From contig NC_087384.1 in NCBI RefSeq assembly GCF_963675165.1, forward strand, positions 1,138,501 through 1,202,500: a stretch of DNA of 64,000 bases, given 5' to 3'. Below the pieces are notes generated by a model. It did not search any database, was not told the origin of the DNA, and saw only the letters and a list, made by a program, of their open reading frames with translations. Source of the stretch: Halichondria panicea. Lineage: Eukaryota > Porifera > Demospongiae > Suberitida > Halichondriidae. Made by a program: the position numbers and the translations under genes. Shown piece after piece: positions 62,654-64,000 of this stretch (the stretch's first letter is position 1; the number at the start of each line of letters is the position of its first letter).

Positions 62654-63515
62654 TTATGCGCATGAGGGAGGGGGATCGAAGTCACCACTAGGAGATTCCA
62701 TGGCTACGAAAGAAGCAAACCTCACTTCCTCTGCACCGTGCTTTCCATAACCAAACCAAGCTAAGGGAACGTTTGGCTTATCATCAGCAACAAAAAGCAC
62801 GAGGTTGTTACCGTCTTCCTGAAATAAAACAAAGTTATTACTGAGCATGCAAATATTTATACTGTAACTTGCCATGTGAAAAGTCCATCGGTCTACTTCT
62901 ATTTTAGAACGGGGGTCCATGTGTCTGTCTCCAGTGGCCTTTTGTAGCCACTCCCATATTTTCGGCATGCTTGGTAGTTTAGTAGCATGTTTCATACAGT
63001 AGTAGGTGCCTGTGCTGTTCCTGTTCAAGAAATTAATGGATCATGACAGCAGCCATATTACTAATAGGTCATTTAAGTGCATGTATATAACAGTATTCAC
63101 TGTTGAATACATGACATTATGCATAGCATACATTTCAACGTCGTAGGCCATTTTCTTGTCAAACTTTTCCAGATGCGTGTCAGTGAACGTATCATTATTA
63201 TTCCTGTCCGTGAAGTTGACACTCCTCATTGCCGCTTCTTTCATTTTGTCACACTCCTATTTACCTGTAGTGACAAATTACAAAGTTTGCCTAATCAAAG
63301 AATGACCTAGACTCTATTAGTATACCTTCTCCCGTCAGACGATCTTTGCCGTGTTCAGTAACGTGAACTTGGACCTGTATTGATGTGCATCCACGCATAT
63401 TAACATAATAAAATACCTTGGCCACGAATGTCTCAGGGATCATTGGAGGTTTTAGAGGTGGCTGTGCATAGCACACAGCTACTAGGGCAAAAACAGCAAC
63501 TGCAACCTTGAGCAT
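62654..63515 (-). CDS. Secreted ependymin/LVN1.2-like protein (model approximate)
   Basis: Exon parts seen: 63515-63417 (MLKVAVAVFALVAVCYAQPP, a clear signal peptide, then PETFVAK), 63374-63326 (VQVHVTEHGKDRLTGE), about 63240-63130 (MRSVNFTDRNNNDTFTDTHL), about 63018-62872 (TYYCMKHATKLPSMPKIWEW, KIEVDRWTFHM) and 62820-62654 (VLFVADDKPNVPLAWFGYGK, then FDPPPSC-Ala). The first intron would be only 42 bp. Paired cysteines, a W-T-F-like strand and a closing FDxPxxC resemble, from memory, ependymin-related or LVN1.2 secreted proteins, which bind hydrophobic ligands in a LolA-like fold. The 63326/63240 junction did not resolve cleanly by phase, so the model is partial. An upstream in-frame ATG is at 63569. 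Confidence 0.55.
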
Positions 63516-63757
63516 TTTGAGCAAGCTTGTGAAAAAATGTATGTGCAGTTGTTTTGTGCACACGACCATAGATACTATATAAATTTATAGTGATATAATA
63601 ATGGGATGACACGCATGCGCAGATTAGAGTTCAGTCAGGCATGTGATTGTAATCTGATCCCTTCAGCTGGTCCCTCCCCCACCCCACTGTCCAATATTCA
63701 CAAACACATGACAAATGAATACACTCCACACACATGCATGCATGCACACACACACAG

Positions 63758-63847
63758 AGTGTCCAACATGAGAATACCTACAGAGATCCTGGGATGAAGT
63801 ATTGTTATGGAACAGACACTTCCAGCTTATTACCTGAAGTACCTTAG
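63758..63847 (+). pseudogene. Second copy of SPRING1 terminal exon (alternative last exon or remnant)
   Basis: 90 bp preceded by (CA)n and cag, coding [20 protein letters not shown] and TSSLLPEVP then stop, the same 29 residues as 62425-62514. The two copies differ at six positions, all third codon positions and all silent, including the stop (TAA here versus TAG). No other SPRING1 exons are seen between the copies; the secreted-protein gene lies there on the other strand. It may be spliced as an alternative 3' exon, or be a recent remnant. Confidence 0.8.
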
Positions 63848-64000
63848 ATTGTACATTTTATTCATTATCAATGCATTTGCATGCATCCAATGGCATGCAA
63901 CAGAGGCTACAATAACTAAATCTACCTACACCATATACATGTTCTTTACAGAATATATATGTTCAAGTTTTGTCACTTCTACTTGCAAGCAGGAGGGGGA

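Overview
This window is nuclear DNA of an animal with a compact, intron-rich genome. Most introns are 40-400 bp with GT-AG borders. Genes alternate strands at 100-500 bp spacing. All 20 protein genes I can define are complete inside the window, plus one probable secreted-protein gene and one detached duplicate exon. The content is metazoan: SARM1, SPRING1, renalase, an NWD1-like NACHT/WD40 protein, BRAP, septin and gelsolin-type proteins. Dense small foldback transposons, many (CA)n arrays and the short introns would fit a sponge or another early-branching invertebrate. That placement is inference; no sequence search was possible.

Layout. 1-9.6 kb: a 19-exon NWD1-like gene on the minus strand. 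9.7-12.9 kb: CRCP (RNA polymerase III subunit RPC9, +), PTRH2 (-), LTO1 (+). 13.0-16.3 kb: renalase (-) and RAD1 (-). 16.5-17.1 kb: an intronless METTL27-like methyltransferase (+). 17.1-21.6 kb: a gene-free stretch packed with nested foldback elements. 21.6-26.2 kb: a membrane-anchored tyrosine-phosphatase-like gene (+), an intronless O-fucosyltransferase-like gene (-), RPUSD4 (+). 26.3-34.6 kb: MED19 (-), a septin (+), MND1 (-). 35.0-38.1 kb: SARM1 (+). 38.4-45.6 kb: a 1960-residue PTB / proline-rich / SR-like / WH2 protein (+), the least familiar gene here. 45.8-49.9 kb: BRAP (-). 50.0-55.2 kb: two tandem three-repeat gelsolin-like genes (+). 55.7-61.0 kb: KTI12 (-) and an RNFT-type RING membrane protein (-). 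61.5-63.9 kb: SPRING1 (+), a secreted ependymin-like gene (-), and a second copy of the last SPRING1 exon.

Exon models were joined by hand from splice-site consensus, phase and similarity to remembered families. For every multi-exon gene except the last minus-strand one the summed coding length is an exact multiple of three. Coding features are given as full spans, with exon borders in the text.

The genes do not form a pathway. Most neighbours are unrelated housekeeping genes in divergent or convergent pairs. Several divergent pairs are only 97-172 bp apart and probably share promoters: NWD1-like/CRCP, PTRH2/LTO1, O-fucosyltransferase/RPUSD4, BRAP/gelsolin-1. The most interesting signals are small-scale ones: a duplicated SPRING1 terminal exon whose differences are all synonymous; splice sites copied in tandem in four genes, the extra copy always leading to a stop; (CA)n arrays that directly form 3' splice sites; a transposon footprint that duplicated the KTI12 start codon into a start-stop uORF; and the PTB-WH2 architecture.
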